Source: Spirosoma fluviale | Lineage (GTDB): Bacteria; Bacteroidota; Bacteroidia; Cytophagales; Spirosomataceae | Assembly (NCBI GenBank): GCA_945883625.1 | Contig: CAMCXW010000009.1 | Location: 1-59,524 of the forward strand | Length of the DNA stretch: 59,524 nucleotides | Reading direction: 5' to 3' | Shown here: one piece after another, positions 34,996-44,453 of the stretch | Numbering within the stretch: position 1 is the first letter of the stretch | How the letters are laid out: each line of letters begins with the position of its first letter | The notes under the pieces: model-generated | The model's database searches: none | The model's input: the letters and a program-made list of their open reading frames with translations, nothing else | Told to the model about the DNA's origin: nothing | Program-made: the position numbers and the translations under genes

Positions 34996-37913
34996 GCCAG
35001 TGCCTCAAATAATATCTCGGCGGTATGCTTCGCGTGGCGTTGCGTACCGTCGTGAATTTGATGTCGGCAACTTGTCCCAGACGCCACAATTTCAACCTCC
35101 GGCCCTTGCGCGCGCACCGTTGGGAACAATACTAATTCCCCAATTTGCATCGACAAATCATAATGCTCTTTCTCATATCCAAACGAACCTGCCATTCCAC
35201 AACATCCCGAAGGGATTAATTGAACCTCAAAATTTACCGGTAATGACAAGGCTTTTTTAGCGGACACTAAGGAGCTCATGGATTTTTGTTGGCAATGTCC
35301 ATGCAACTTCAACAAGCGTTTATCTGCTTTAAATAACGATTTATCAATCCGCTTTGCATCTGCTTCACGTGCAATAAACTCCTCTAATAAAAGTACATTT
35401 TTACTTAAATCTTGGGCTTTTGTTAGCCAAGCATCGGAAACTAAATCCGGATATTCATCTCGGAAGGTTAAAATGGCTGATGGCTCAATTCCTACTAACG
35501 GAATGTCTTCTGTTACAAGCTCTGCCCATAATTCCACATTCGCCTGAGCTAATTTACGTGCCTCATCTAGCATGCCTTTCGACAAGAACGATCGACCCGA
35601 AATCGGATGCGCCATCGTGCGAACTTCGTATCCTAAAGCTTCTAGCAATAAAACGGCTTTCCGCCCTACCTCAGCATCGTTATAGTTGGTGAACTCATCC
35701 ACAAACAAATAAACGGCCTTCATAGAATCAATCGATTTTCGCCCTTTCAACCAAGAGCGAAGTGATTGCTTCGCAAGCAAAGGCATCGTGCGGTCAGGAT
35801 GGAAGCCGACTAGTTGGTTCGATATACGACGCAAAAACGGCGTACCCATAACCGCGTTATATAGTGCAGGAACATACGAAGCTAGGGAAGAAATGGTTGC
35901 GAAATGGCCAACTAGCCAGCTGCGCGAAGGCGTACCATTTTCTTTTTGGTATTGATATAAAAACTCCATTTTCAGCTTGGCCACATCGACATTGGAAGGA
36001 CATTCGGACTTACATCCCTTACAAGCCAAACATAAATCCATTACTTCTTTAATCTCTTTATGATTAAAGCGATTTGGCTGCGTAGAGCGAGTCAAAAACT
36101 CACGCAAGATATTGGCACGTGCGCGCGTCGTTTCTTTTTCATTGCGGGTAGCCATGAATGAAGGGCACATGGTTCCCCCTGAGATAGGCGTTTTCCGGCA
36201 ATCCCCCGAACCATTACATTGTTCAGCGTGCTGCAAGATATCTTGCCCTTCATAGCGGAAAGCAGTGTTAAACTCGGGAGTTTGTTGGCCCGCCTCATAC
36301 CGCAAAAATGTATCCATCGGCGGTGTATCCACGATCTTATTGGGATTGAAAATACCCTTGGGATCCCACCAAGATTTCAAATCCCGCATTAATTGGTAGT
36401 TGGCCTCACCCACCATCCACGGAATAAATTCTCCACGTAAACGGCCATCTCCATGTTCACCTGAAAGCGAACCTTGATATTTTTTAACCAAACGCGCAAT
36501 CTCTTCAGCAATATGGCGAAACTGTTTGTGGCCTTCTTCTGTCTTTAAATTAATAATCGGGCGCAAGTGTAATTCGCCTGAACCTGCATGTGCATAGTGC
36601 ACACAGTATAAATTATTGGCCGTTAAAATCTCATTAAATTCGGCGATAAATGCAGGTAAATCATTTACATCGACCGCGGTATCTTCAATCACTGCAACTG
36701 CTTTTTCGTCACCTGGAAGATTAGAAAGCAAGCCTAAACCTGCCTTACGCAAATCCCAAACCTTCTTTACATCACCTCCCGTTATATAAGGAAAATGATA
36801 CCCAAAGCCTGCTGCGCGCATCGCTTTTTCAACTTCCTGCGCTTGTTTGGCTAAACTTTCCGCATCTTCTGCACGTAACTCCACCACCAAAATCGCGCCT
36901 GGATCGCCTTCAACAAAGAAGCGATTTTGACTTTGTGCAGCATTTGCTTTGGTGCATTCTAAAATATAATGATCCATCAATTCAGAGGCTGATGGATTAA
37001 ATTGCAATGCGATCAGATTTGCCCGAAGCGCTTCATCTATGGTATTAAAATGCGCACAAACCAATCCCAAATGTGCAGGAGGCAACGGATCTACGTGTAA
37101 TTTAATACGCGTAGCAAAACAGAGCGTACCCTCTGAGCCAGCTAATAAATTACAAAAATTAAACGTTGGTTTACCAGCAATAAATGCATTGGAATTCAAC
37201 AACATGTCAACTGCATATCCTGTGTTCCGACGCTTAATACTTGGCTTAGGGAATTCAGACTGTATATTTTTTTGATTTTCTGGGTCAGATAAAGCGGCTA
37301 ATGTTTGGGTGTAAATAGTATGCAAGCGACTCCCAGCTGGCAACTGCTTTAAAGTCTCAAACGGATCTTCTGATTCAAATGTCACAAAAGTTCCATCGGA
37401 TAAATAACCTTCAACAGCCAAAACATGGTCGCGCGTTGACCCATAAACCACAGAATTTGAGCCACAGGCATTATTTCCTAGCATCCCTCCGATCATCGCA
37501 CGATTAGCCGTAGATGTTTCTGGACCGAAAAATAAACCATGCTTTTTCAACTCAACATTCAACACATCACGTACGACACCGGGCTCAACCCACACATAGG
37601 ATTCCTCCTTATTTACTTCAAGAATGCGATTGAAAAATTTAGAAACGTCCACTACCAGACCGGAACCAACAACCTGGCCAGCTAATGAGGTACCGGCCGT
37701 ACGGGGAATCAAGGAGATTTGATGTGCATCAGCAAATGAAATCAAGGTTTGAAGATCCGCCTGCGTTTCAGGTATCGCAACACCGAGTGGCATTTCACGA
37801 TAGGCTGATGCATCCGTAGCATACAAGGTCCGCATCACGGTATCCGTAAAAAGGCTTCCTTGTAATTTTTCAGATAAATCTGCTAATACAGATGCTACTT
37901 CCTCCTTGATCAT
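34992..37913 (-). CDS. FAD-binding and Fe-S oxidoreductase (D-lactate/glycolate dehydrogenase type)
   Basis: 973 residues, a fusion of GlcD-like and GlpC-like parts. N-terminal PCMH FAD domain (about 30-260: PRTAGTSLAGQVVGSGLVVD), FAD-oxidase C domain with SGEHGDGRLRGEFIP (about 480-500), then ferredoxin-type cysteines CNGSGDCRK and CLACKGCKSECPSNVD (about 560-650), and a C-terminal CCG-domain with HGHCQQKS and SGCCGMAGSFGYEKEHYDLS. It oxidises a 2-hydroxy acid and passes electrons to the quinone pool; which acid is not decided by sequence. Compare the E. coli YdiJ family. Confidence 0.9.
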   Translation of the reverse strand: MIKEEVASVLADLSEKLQGSLFTDTVMRTLYATDASAYREMPLGVAIPETQADLQTLISFADAHQISLIPRTAGTSLAGQVVGSGLVVDVSKFFNRILEVNKEESYVWVEPGVVRDVLNVELKKHGLFFGPETSTANRAMIGGMLGNNACGSNSVVYGSTRDHVLAVEGYLSDGTFVTFESEDPFETLKQLPAGSRLHTIYTQTLAALSDPENQKNIQSEFPKPSIKRRNTGYAVDMLLNSNAFIAGKPTFNFCNLLAGSEGTLCFATRIKLHVDPLPPAHLGLVCAHFNTIDEALRANLIALQFNPSASELMDHYILECTKANAAQSQNRFFVEGDPGAILVVELRAEDAESLAKQAQEVEKAMRAAGFGYHFPYITGGDVKKVWDLRKAGLGLLSNLPGDEKAVAVIEDTAVDVNDLPAFIAEFNEILTANNLYCVHYAHAGSGELHLRPIINLKTEEGHKQFRHIAEEIARLVKKYQGSLSGEHGDGRLRGEFIPWMVGEANYQLMRDLKSWWDPKGIFNPNKIVDTPPMDTFLRYEAGQQTPEFNTAFRYEGQDILQHAEQCNGSGDCRKTPISGGTMCPSFMATRNEKETTRARANILREFLTRSTQPNRFNHKEIKEVMDLCLACKGCKSECPSNVDVAKLKMEFLYQYQKENGTPSRSWLVGHFATISSLASYVPALYNAVMGTPFLRRISNQLVGFHPDRTMPLLAKQSLRSWLKGRKSIDSMKAVYLFVDEFTNYNDAEVGRKAVLLLEALGYEVRTMAHPISGRSFLSKGMLDEARKLAQANVELWAELVTEDIPLVGIEPSAILTFRDEYPDLVSDAWLTKAQDLSKNVLLLEEFIAREADAKRIDKSLFKADKRLLKLHGHCQQKSMSSLVSAKKALSLPVNFEVQLIPSGCCGMAGSFGYEKEHYDLSMQIGELVLFPTVRAQGPEVEIVASGTSCRHQIHDGTQRHAKHTAEILFEALA

Positions 37914-37925
37914 AAAAATCTAAAA

Positions 37926-38552
37926 TTAAAAAACAGATTGTAATTTACGTAAACGAGTAATAAGTAACAATTGCGCCAATATATACGTACTCATCACCCA
38001 GAATGAATTCCCCGGAATCGCATAATAAAACTTGCCTAAAGCCAATAAACTATCAGAAATTACAAAAAACAAGGCTCCAAAAAAGATTACCTTATCCCCC
38101 ATTTTAATTCCAAAATATAGCATCGCCCCAAGTGCAACCGCATAGACTAGTACCGGAAAACGTAATGCCTCAGACAAATGGGGCCATAAAAAAGAAAGCA
38201 AACTTACCACGTAGACCATAATAGCACCCAGTGACCAATGCCAAAACTGACTTGTGTGCACATGAAACAAGCGAATATAGGCAAATTGCATAATCAAAAA
38301 ACTTCCCAAACCTAACTGAAAAAACAAGGGATTATCACCCGGGAGAAGTAAAAAAACATCTCCCAACCAAGCAAACAATAGAACAACTAATAAAGTTTTC
38401 GATTCTAAACCCGCAAACCCAGCTAAGAGTAGCATCAATAAGGGTTTGGTCACATAGCGAGCTTCAGGAAATACCCAAGGTGCCAAAAGCTCTAGGACAG
38501 CATCCACATAAAATAAGCGTAAGCACCATTCCGATAGCCCCATCTTATTCAT
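37926..38552 (-). CDS. Lysoplasmalogenase (YhhN family)
   Basis: 208 residues, eight or so membrane spans, with the YhhN/TMEM86 pattern: TKPLLMLLLAGF in the second span, FAWLGDVFLLLPGDNPLFFQ and GALFFVISDSLLALGKF, which carry the conserved aspartates. Members cleave vinyl-ether bonds of lysoplasmalogens or serve related lipid functions. The ATG at 38552 overlaps the end of the glycosyltransferase gene by eight bases; the ATG at 38543 is an equally good start. Confidence 0.8.
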   Translation of the reverse strand: MNKMGLSEWCLRLFYVDAVLELLAPWVFPEARYVTKPLLMLLLAGFAGLESKTLLVVLLFAWLGDVFLLLPGDNPLFFQLGLGSFLIMQFAYIRLFHVHTSQFWHWSLGAIMVYVVSLLSFLWPHLSEALRFPVLVYAVALGAMLYFGIKMGDKVIFFGALFFVISDSLLALGKFYYAIPGNSFWVMSTYILAQLLLITRLRKLQSVF

Positions 38553-39501
38553 CTAGGTATTTTCCAGCACAAATTTCTTTTTCGATAATGAAGTTAGGCC
38601 GACTCTTTGACTGGAAGAAAATACGTAAAATATACTCCCCAAGTACACCAATTGCCATTAATTGAATTCCGCCAAACAAGATAATTACAAAAAGCAAAGC
38701 AGTAAAACCTTCTATAACTTGATCAAAAAACATTTTTTTCACCACAACAAAAATCAAATAAATCACCGAAGAAACAATTGCGAACCCTCCTAAAGAGGTG
38801 ACAAACTTGATTGGAAATTCACTGAAATTATAGATGCCATTTAAAGCGAGCTGTAGTAATTTACTGAATGAATATTTGGAATCTCCAGAAGCCCGCTCTT
38901 GCCGGTCGTAAGCTATACCAATTTGCTTAAAGCCAATCCAGGTACGCATCCCACGGATGAAACGGCTCTCCTCAGGCATTTTATTAAGCACATTAACCAC
39001 GCGCCGACTCATAAATGAGAAATCACCGCTGTCCAACGGAATATCTATGTTGGCAATTTTCTTCAAAATTCGATAAAAAATAAAATAAGCAAAACGCTTA
39101 TAAAACACCTCTTTCCGTTTCTCACGCACAGCATAAACAACATCATATCCCTCTTGAAATTTGGCATAAAACGTATCTAATAATTCAGGTGGATCTTGCA
39201 AATCCCCATCCAATACAAATACACCTTCTGACCCTCGTGCAACCGAAAGACCTGCCGTAAGGGCCAGTTGGTGACCATGATTACGCGACAACAAAACAAC
39301 ATGGAAACGTGGATCACTCAAGGCCAATTGCTGTAACATGGTGCGGGAGTTATCCCGACTGCCATCATCGATTAACACCACCTCCAAGTTTATGGCTGAT
39401 TGATCCATGATCTTCACAAGCCGGTCGGCCAACATAGGAAGATTACTTTCTTCGTTGTAGACAGGAATAACAAATGAAACTTGGGGTGTCGAATTAGGCA
39501 T
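38545..39501 (-). CDS. Family 2 glycosyltransferase with C-terminal membrane anchor (GtrB/DPM1 type)
   Basis: 318 residues. GT-A fold signatures VSFVIPVYNEESNLPML, DDGSRDNS and LDGDLQDPPELL (metal-binding Asp), then two membrane spans (about 235-300). Such enzymes transfer a sugar from a nucleotide donor to undecaprenyl or dolichyl phosphate in the inner membrane. The next gene, a GT-39-like membrane protein, could use such a lipid-linked sugar, so the pair may form a surface glycosylation step. Confidence 0.9.
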   Translation of the reverse strand: MPNSTPQVSFVIPVYNEESNLPMLADRLVKIMDQSAINLEVVLIDDGSRDNSRTMLQQLALSDPRFHVVLLSRNHGHQLALTAGLSVARGSEGVFVLDGDLQDPPELLDTFYAKFQEGYDVVYAVREKRKEVFYKRFAYFIFYRILKKIANIDIPLDSGDFSFMSRRVVNVLNKMPEESRFIRGMRTWIGFKQIGIAYDRQERASGDSKYSFSKLLQLALNGIYNFSEFPIKFVTSLGGFAIVSSVIYLIFVVVKKMFFDQVIEGFTALLFVIILFGGIQLMAIGVLGEYILRIFFQSKSRPNFIIEKEICAGKYLDE

Positions 39502-39504
39502 AAA

Positions 39505-41094
39505 TTAATAGCGGTATTTACCTTGTTTAAAATCAAAAATCAGAACTTCTGTCCCATTTTTGCGCTTTAAAATTACGGAATCTTTTCGCAGCGTATCAAT
39601 TCGTTGGATAAATTTATCTGAAGGCGATAAATACAAATTTACTAATTGCGCATCTGCGACATTGTAAGCTCCTCCTGCCAAATGCTTCGAATTCAAAAAA
39701 TTAGTGACTTTCGATGGATAAAGTATCGTATCTCCTTCCGCATATTGGGCATGTAATTTATCAGCAATACGTATATAAGGATTCCCAATTCGCCCCACGG
39801 ACGATGTGTATTTCTGAGGTTTGTCCTCATAAAGTGGTAGAAATGCAAAAATTAAAAAATAGGCTTGAATAAAAACAAACAAGCCTGCTATAAATCGAAT
39901 CCAAATGGGTTTTTGAAATACAAATTCCATAAAACCCACCGAGATGAAAATACCAAAGGGCAAACCAAACCCTGCATACCGGATAAAGTACCCAGTAGTG
40001 GTACCCGCGTTTAGGGCCGTCACAATCAATACACAAATAGGCAGCAAAATTTGAATCAAGCCAAAAATATAAAAGCGACGTTTCTCAGGATTGAAATCTT
40101 TTAGCCAGGTATATATTCCATAACCGAATAAAACTAAAGCTACTCCACCGAAACGGTAACCTTGTTTGGCATATAAATCATTCGTCCAAAAAAACAGATC
40201 GGACAATATCATTACGGTGCGCTTGAGTAGATTACTAAAATTAGCGGCTTCGATCCAACCAGGAATCGGGCCGTTGGCATTCAAGTAAGCTAAATACTGA
40301 GCTCCAGCATCCGCTTGATAAGCTAAAAAATAACGCCCGGGTCCTAAGGTCATCCAGCCAAGAAAAGGAATGATAATTACGACTGCGCCTATACTTAGGC
40401 GCGTCCATATTTCCTTCGAACGCAAATTCAGGAGCGCATAAATCCCTTGCCCAACAAGAACCAGCGCGGTTAGATAGGTAGAAAAGAGTGCTAATATACT
40501 CGTCAATATCCAACCCGTTAAATCTTTAGATTTGATCCCTTGCTCACTTTTCGGGTGGATAAGTTTCCAGTAAAAGAAATTGGATGCCGTCGCGAAAAAC
40601 ATCGAAGTTGCATAATTACGGGCTTGTTGGCTATACACCACAAAAAACGGCTCAATCACCGCAAAAGCAAGCAGCGCAATCTGCCAAGTGATTTTGGGAT
40701 AGATTTTTCTTGACCAAAAAAACATGAGCCAGACGGTCAGCATGTTAAAAAAGACGGATATACCTCGAACGGTTCCATCCCCTTTTCCGAAGAAAAATGT
40801 CACTATTTTAAGCAACAGGTCATGAACGAGACTATTTCCACTGACATCTCCACGGGCATCTGCATCCAACCATGCCTTTATCCCGCGAGGTGCCCAAAAA
40901 TCTGCTGGAGTAAATGTCTTTCCGGGTTGCATCAAGTCACTCATCCCGCCGATATTTATATTCCCCACGGCAATCATCATGCTTTGTTTCTCGTCGCCGA
41001 AAAGGCTGTAGGAACCAATTTGGTAAACCCTCAAAACGAATCCGAGAATCATCAGGCCAAAAAAAGCTGAAACAAGAATCGTTTTATTCCCCAT
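39505..41094 (-). CDS. Family 39-like membrane glycosyltransferase
   Basis: 529 residues from the ATG at 41094 (MGNKTILVSAFFGLM). About eleven membrane spans and the early acidic motif LFGDEKQS of GT-C enzymes (compare the DE motif of ArnT and PMT), with a large C-terminal periplasmic segment (about 450-540 of the reading). It probably transfers a sugar from a lipid-phosphate carrier to a surface acceptor, and the adjacent GtrB-like gene supports this. Acceptor unknown. Separated from nrdA by a strong terminator. Confidence 0.82.
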   Translation of the reverse strand: MGNKTILVSAFFGLMILGFVLRVYQIGSYSLFGDEKQSMMIAVGNINIGGMSDLMQPGKTFTPADFWAPRGIKAWLDADARGDVSGNSLVHDLLLKIVTFFFGKGDGTVRGISVFFNMLTVWLMFFWSRKIYPKITWQIALLAFAVIEPFFVVYSQQARNYATSMFFATASNFFYWKLIHPKSEQGIKSKDLTGWILTSILALFSTYLTALVLVGQGIYALLNLRSKEIWTRLSIGAVVIIIPFLGWMTLGPGRYFLAYQADAGAQYLAYLNANGPIPGWIEAANFSNLLKRTVMILSDLFFWTNDLYAKQGYRFGGVALVLFGYGIYTWLKDFNPEKRRFYIFGLIQILLPICVLIVTALNAGTTTGYFIRYAGFGLPFGIFISVGFMEFVFQKPIWIRFIAGLFVFIQAYFLIFAFLPLYEDKPQKYTSSVGRIGNPYIRIADKLHAQYAEGDTILYPSKVTNFLNSKHLAGGAYNVADAQLVNLYLSPSDKFIQRIDTLRKDSVILKRKNGTEVLIFDFKQGKYRY

Positions 41095-41118
41095 GATTAT
41101 GGTTAGGTGGTTAAACAC

Positions 41119-41152
41119 AAAAATCACTTAACTAGGCCGCTAAGTGATTTTT
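41119..41152 (-). terminator. Terminator after nrdA
   Basis: AAAAATCACTTA (41119-41130) and TAAGTGATTTTT (41141-41152) are perfect complements around a 10-base loop. It starts 24 bases past the nrdA stop and has the run of T at the end of the minus-strand stem. Confidence 0.85.
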
Positions 41153-41175
41153 GCTATTTTATTCATTTGATTTTT

Positions 41176-43623
41176 TTATGATCCACATGCTTCACAAGCG
41201 TCTGGATTATCTAATGAACAGGTCATATCAGCTTTATTTTGATCATCATCTGTTGAGAACGAAGCCGCAGCCTGTGCCGCGTGAGCCGCGTACTGCAACT
41301 CGGTTTCGTTCACTTCATTTGTTTGCTCAATGGAAACTTCAGCTTGTTTTTCAATTGTAAACTTGATTGCATCCGCAGCTGCTTTGGTACGTAAGTAATA
41401 CATACCAGTCTTTAAGCCAAGTTTCCACGCGTGGAAGTGCATCGAAGTTAATTTTCCAAAATTGACATCCTGAATGTGAATATTCAAACTTTGCGATTGA
41501 CAGATATAAGCGCCGCGGTCTGCAGCCATCTCCAAGATTGTTTTTTGCTTAATCTCCCAAACAGTCTTATAAAGCTCTTTTAAATTTTGAGGAATTTCTG
41601 GGATACTTTGAACTGATCCGTTTGCTGAAATCAATTTGTTTTTCATTGAATCATTCCAAAGATTTAACTTAATCAAATCTTTTAACAAGTGCTTATTAAC
41701 AATCGCAAATTCACCAGACAATACACGACGTGCATAGATGTTAGATGTATATGGTTCGAAACACTCATTATTTCCCAGGATCTGACTTGTAGAGGCCGTT
41801 GGCATCGGAGCTACTAACAACGAGTTACGCACCCCATGCTCCACAACATCACGACGCAATGTTTCCCAATCCCAGTTTCCTGAACTTGGTGTTACGTTCC
41901 ACATATCAAACTGGAAAACACCTTTTGAAATTGGAGAACCCTCCCAAGTTGAGTATGGACCTTCTACTTTCGCCAATTCCATGGATGTTTCCATCGCAGC
42001 GTAATAGATTGTTTCAAAAATATCTTTATTCAATTGTTGCGCCTCCTCTGATTCAAACGGCATACGTAACATAATGAATACGTCTGCTAATCCTTGAACC
42101 CCTAAACCGATTGGGCGATGACGTAAGTTTGAATTACGCGCTTCTGGAACCGGGTAGTAGTTGACATCAATCACCTTATTCAAGTTGCGTGTCGCTACTT
42201 TTGTTACCTCATAAAGTCGCTTATGATCAAAAGCTGGTGTGCCTTCTTCGGTGGTATGAATAAATTTCGGTAACGCTAAAGAAGCTAAATTACAAACCGC
42301 TACCTCATCTTTTGACGTATATTCCATGATCTCCGTACACAAGTTCGAAGATTTGATGGTTCCTAAATTCTTTTGATTAGACTTATTGTTCGCATGATCC
42401 TTGTACAACATGTACGGAGTACCCGTTTCCGTTTGCGACTCTAATACTTTAAACCAAAGCTCCTGCGCTTTCACAACAGAGCGCGCTTTGCCTTCTAATT
42501 CATACTTAGTATATAATGCCTCAAACTCATCGCCGTATACGTCAGATAAACCTGGGCACTCATGCGGACAGAAAAGAGACCACTCTTCGTTGCTCTCTAC
42601 ACGCTTCATAAATAAATCCGGAATCCAAAGTGCGTAGAACAAATCACGCGCACGCATTTCTTCTTTTCCGTGGTTCTTTTTCAATTCCAAAAATTCGAAT
42701 ACATCCGCATGCCATGGCTCCAAGTAGATAGCGAAGGATCCTTTACGCTTTCCACCACCTTGGTCTACATAACGTGCCGTATCATTAAATACACGCAACA
42801 TAGGAATAATCCCATTGGAAGTTCCGTTGGTTCCCTTGATGTATGAGCCCGTTGCACGGATATTATGAATGCTTAATCCTATACCTCCTGCAGACTGAGA
42901 AATCTTGGCTGTTTGCTTCAAGGTATCGTAAATTCCTTCGATGGAATCGTCCTGCACCGTTAGCAAGAAACATGAAGACATTTGGGGCTTCGGAGTACCT
43001 GCATTAAACAAGGTTGGCGTTGCGTGAGTAAACCAGCGCTCCGACAATAAATTATAGGTCTCAATAGCAGCTGCAATGTCTTTTCCGTGAATACCTACGG
43101 CAACACGCATCAACATGTGTTGTGGGCGCTCAGCGATTGCACCTTCCAGTTTTAAAAGATACGATTTCTCCAATGTTTTGAAGCCGAAGTAATCATATCC
43201 GAAATCGCGGTCATAAATAATTGCTTCATCTAACTCAACTGCATTCTTCTTGATAATGTCGTAAATCTCTTTAGATAACAAGGCTGCGTTTTGCCCAGTC
43301 TTAGGATCAACGTATGTGAATAAACGTTTCATGGTCGCAGAAAACGACTTTAACGTGTTCTTATGCAGATTTGATATCGCAATACGTGCTGCTAGAATGG
43401 CATAATCTGGGTGCTTTGTTGTCAAAGACGCTGCCGTTTCTGCTGCCAAATTATCCAATTCGGTCGTTTTAACCCCGTCATACAAACCTGAAATAACCTT
43501 TCGCGCAACCTCTAAAGGCTGAACGAAAAAGGGATCCAAGCTATAGCAAAGCTTTTCAATTCTGGCTGTGATTTTGTCAAACTTGACAGATTCGCGACGA
43601 CCGTCTCTTTTAATTACGTACAT
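41176..43623 (-). CDS. nrdA: Ribonucleoside-diphosphate reductase, large (alpha) subunit, class I
   Basis: 815 residues. N-terminal ATP-cone (about 1-95: [18 protein letters not shown]), then the reductase barrel with the cysteine and loop motifs: [20 protein letters not shown] (catalytic Cys in SCFL), NLCTEIMEY, and [20 protein letters not shown] (Cys and Tyr-region), followed by a C-terminal tail with the redox pair CEAC. An Ala-rich stretch precedes the tail. Provides dNTPs with a NrdB partner that is not in this window. A 518-base intergenic stretch lies upstream. Confidence 0.96.
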   Translation of the reverse strand: MYVIKRDGRRESVKFDKITARIEKLCYSLDPFFVQPLEVARKVISGLYDGVKTTELDNLAAETAASLTTKHPDYAILAARIAISNLHKNTLKSFSATMKRLFTYVDPKTGQNAALLSKEIYDIIKKNAVELDEAIIYDRDFGYDYFGFKTLEKSYLLKLEGAIAERPQHMLMRVAVGIHGKDIAAAIETYNLLSERWFTHATPTLFNAGTPKPQMSSCFLLTVQDDSIEGIYDTLKQTAKISQSAGGIGLSIHNIRATGSYIKGTNGTSNGIIPMLRVFNDTARYVDQGGGKRKGSFAIYLEPWHADVFEFLELKKNHGKEEMRARDLFYALWIPDLFMKRVESNEEWSLFCPHECPGLSDVYGDEFEALYTKYELEGKARSVVKAQELWFKVLESQTETGTPYMLYKDHANNKSNQKNLGTIKSSNLCTEIMEYTSKDEVAVCNLASLALPKFIHTTEEGTPAFDHKRLYEVTKVATRNLNKVIDVNYYPVPEARNSNLRHRPIGLGVQGLADVFIMLRMPFESEEAQQLNKDIFETIYYAAMETSMELAKVEGPYSTWEGSPISKGVFQFDMWNVTPSSGNWDWETLRRDVVEHGVRNSLLVAPMPTASTSQILGNNECFEPYTSNIYARRVLSGEFAIVNKHLLKDLIKLNLWNDSMKNKLISANGSVQSIPEIPQNLKELYKTVWEIKQKTILEMAADRGAYICQSQSLNIHIQDVNFGKLTSMHFHAWKLGLKTGMYYLRTKAAADAIKFTIEKQAEVSIEQTNEVNETELQYAAHAAQAAASFSTDDDQNKADMTCSLDNPDACEACGS

Positions 43624-44027
43624 GTGTTTCTTAAATAATAATATAAATTAAATACTTCATTTGCCATGAACAAAACTAAGGCAAAAAATTCCACCTGAGA
43701 AAAAAAATCTCTTTAAATCAGTCAATTGAACTACTTCAATTTGACTTATTGGCGGTTCTGTTTTATTGCTTTTTGGTTTGCCAAAAACTGAATCATTTTT
43801 GACTGCTTAGGCACTAGGTAAAATTAGAAAAAATCACCTCCACGTGCAAACTATTTTTTGGCGAAAAACAAAAATAAATAACCCATATTTAAATTACCAT
43901 ATATAAGTATCGGCTAGTCAAATCATTACGCCCGATGCATCTTAGAAAAGTACTAGAAAAATATTTTTTACTTTTTTATTTACTCCCATGAAAACCAAAA
44001 ACTACAAAAATTTACTTATGAAAATAT

Positions 44028-44058
44028 TTTGGTTTTAAAATCAAAAATGATAATTTTG
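44028..44058 (+). promoter_or_regulatory. Promoter of rpmE2
   Basis: TTTG (44028-44031), 19 bases, then TAATTTTG (44051-44058): an exact Bacteroidota-type promoter. The start of transcription should fall near 44065, giving a leader of about 77 bases. Confidence 0.7.
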
Positions 44059-44072
44059 CATCCCGATTAAAG

Positions 44073-44129
44073 AAGACTAATTCCCAAGAGTCTTTCACAG
44101 AACAAATAAACAGACGGCAGGGAATCGTC
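44073..44129 (+). ncRNA. Structured rpmE2 leader with complementary loops (candidate kissing hairpins)
   Basis: Hairpin 1: AAGACT (44073-44078) with AGTCTT (44089-44094). Hairpin 2: GACG (44113-44116) with CGTC (44126-44129). Loop 1 contains ATTCCC (44080-44085) and loop 2 contains GGGAAT (44120-44125), exact reverse complements. The two hairpins lie in the untranslated leader, the second ending 12 bases before the ATG. This could be a protein-binding leader by which L31 controls its own synthesis. Predicted by eye only. Confidence 0.45.
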
Positions 44130-44141
44130 ACGTATAAAGCC

Positions 44142-44384
44142 ATGAAAAAAGACATACACCCAGAATACAAGCAAGTAGTATTCCACGATTTATCAGCTGA
44201 TTATAAGTTTTTGACACGCTCTTGTGCGCAAACAACTGAAACAACTGAATTTGAAGGTGCTACATACCCGGTTTACAAGCTAGAAGTTTCATCTCAATCT
44301 CATCCTTTCTACACAGGAAAGAATGTATTGTTAGACACAACTGGACGTGTAGACAAATTCAACAAGCGTTACGCAAAGAACTAA
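44142..44384 (+). CDS. rpmE2: 50S ribosomal protein L31 type B
   Basis: 80 residues. The type B pattern is complete: [37 protein letters not shown] and [16 protein letters not shown], ending VDKFNKRY. It lacks the four-cysteine zinc site of the zinc-binding L31 (only one Cys), as type B proteins do. Followed by an intrinsic terminator, so it is a one-gene transcript. Confidence 0.96.
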   Translation: MKKDIHPEYKQVVFHDLSADYKFLTRSCAQTTETTEFEGATYPVYKLEVSSQSHPFYTGKNVLLDTTGRVDKFNKRYAKN

Positions 44385-44403
44385 TCCTTCTAAAAGTATA
44401 AAG

Positions 44404-44438
44404 AAAAGCCTCTTCCATTTTTTGGTCGAGGCTTTTTT
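44404..44438 (+). terminator. Intrinsic terminator after rpmE2
   Basis: AAAAGCCTC (44404-44412) and GAGGCTTTT (44428-44436) pair perfectly around a 15-base loop, with a T run to 44438. Confidence 0.87.
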
Positions 44439-44453
44439 CGTTTAATTTGCGGT

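Larger units (their letters stand above)
43624..44141. other. 518-base non-coding stretch between nrdA and rpmE2 (divergent)
   Basis: No credible gene or tRNA is seen. It holds, from left to right: the nrdA leader with a candidate -7 box at 43671-43678 (TAGTTTTG on the minus strand, 48 bases before the ATG), AT-rich sequence, a 10-base inverted repeat AAAACCAAAA/TTTTGGTTTT (43991-44000 and 44027-44036) and the rpmE2 promoter and leader. Nothing resembling a known NrdR box was recognised. Confidence 0.55.

Noticed and set aside
41131..41142. ACTTAACTAGGC also occurs near 371-382, suggesting a dispersed repeat
   Set aside because: Only 12 bases match and the flanks differ; chance is sufficient.
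41119..41152. Operator for the GT39 gene
   Set aside because: Perfect stem with T-ending arm 24 bases past the nrdA stop fits a terminator better.
43988..44038. A 16-codon frame starting ATGAAAACC inside the nrdA-rpmE2 gap
   Set aside because: It overlaps the rpmE2 promoter box, is made of AT-rich low-complexity codons and has no recognisable product.
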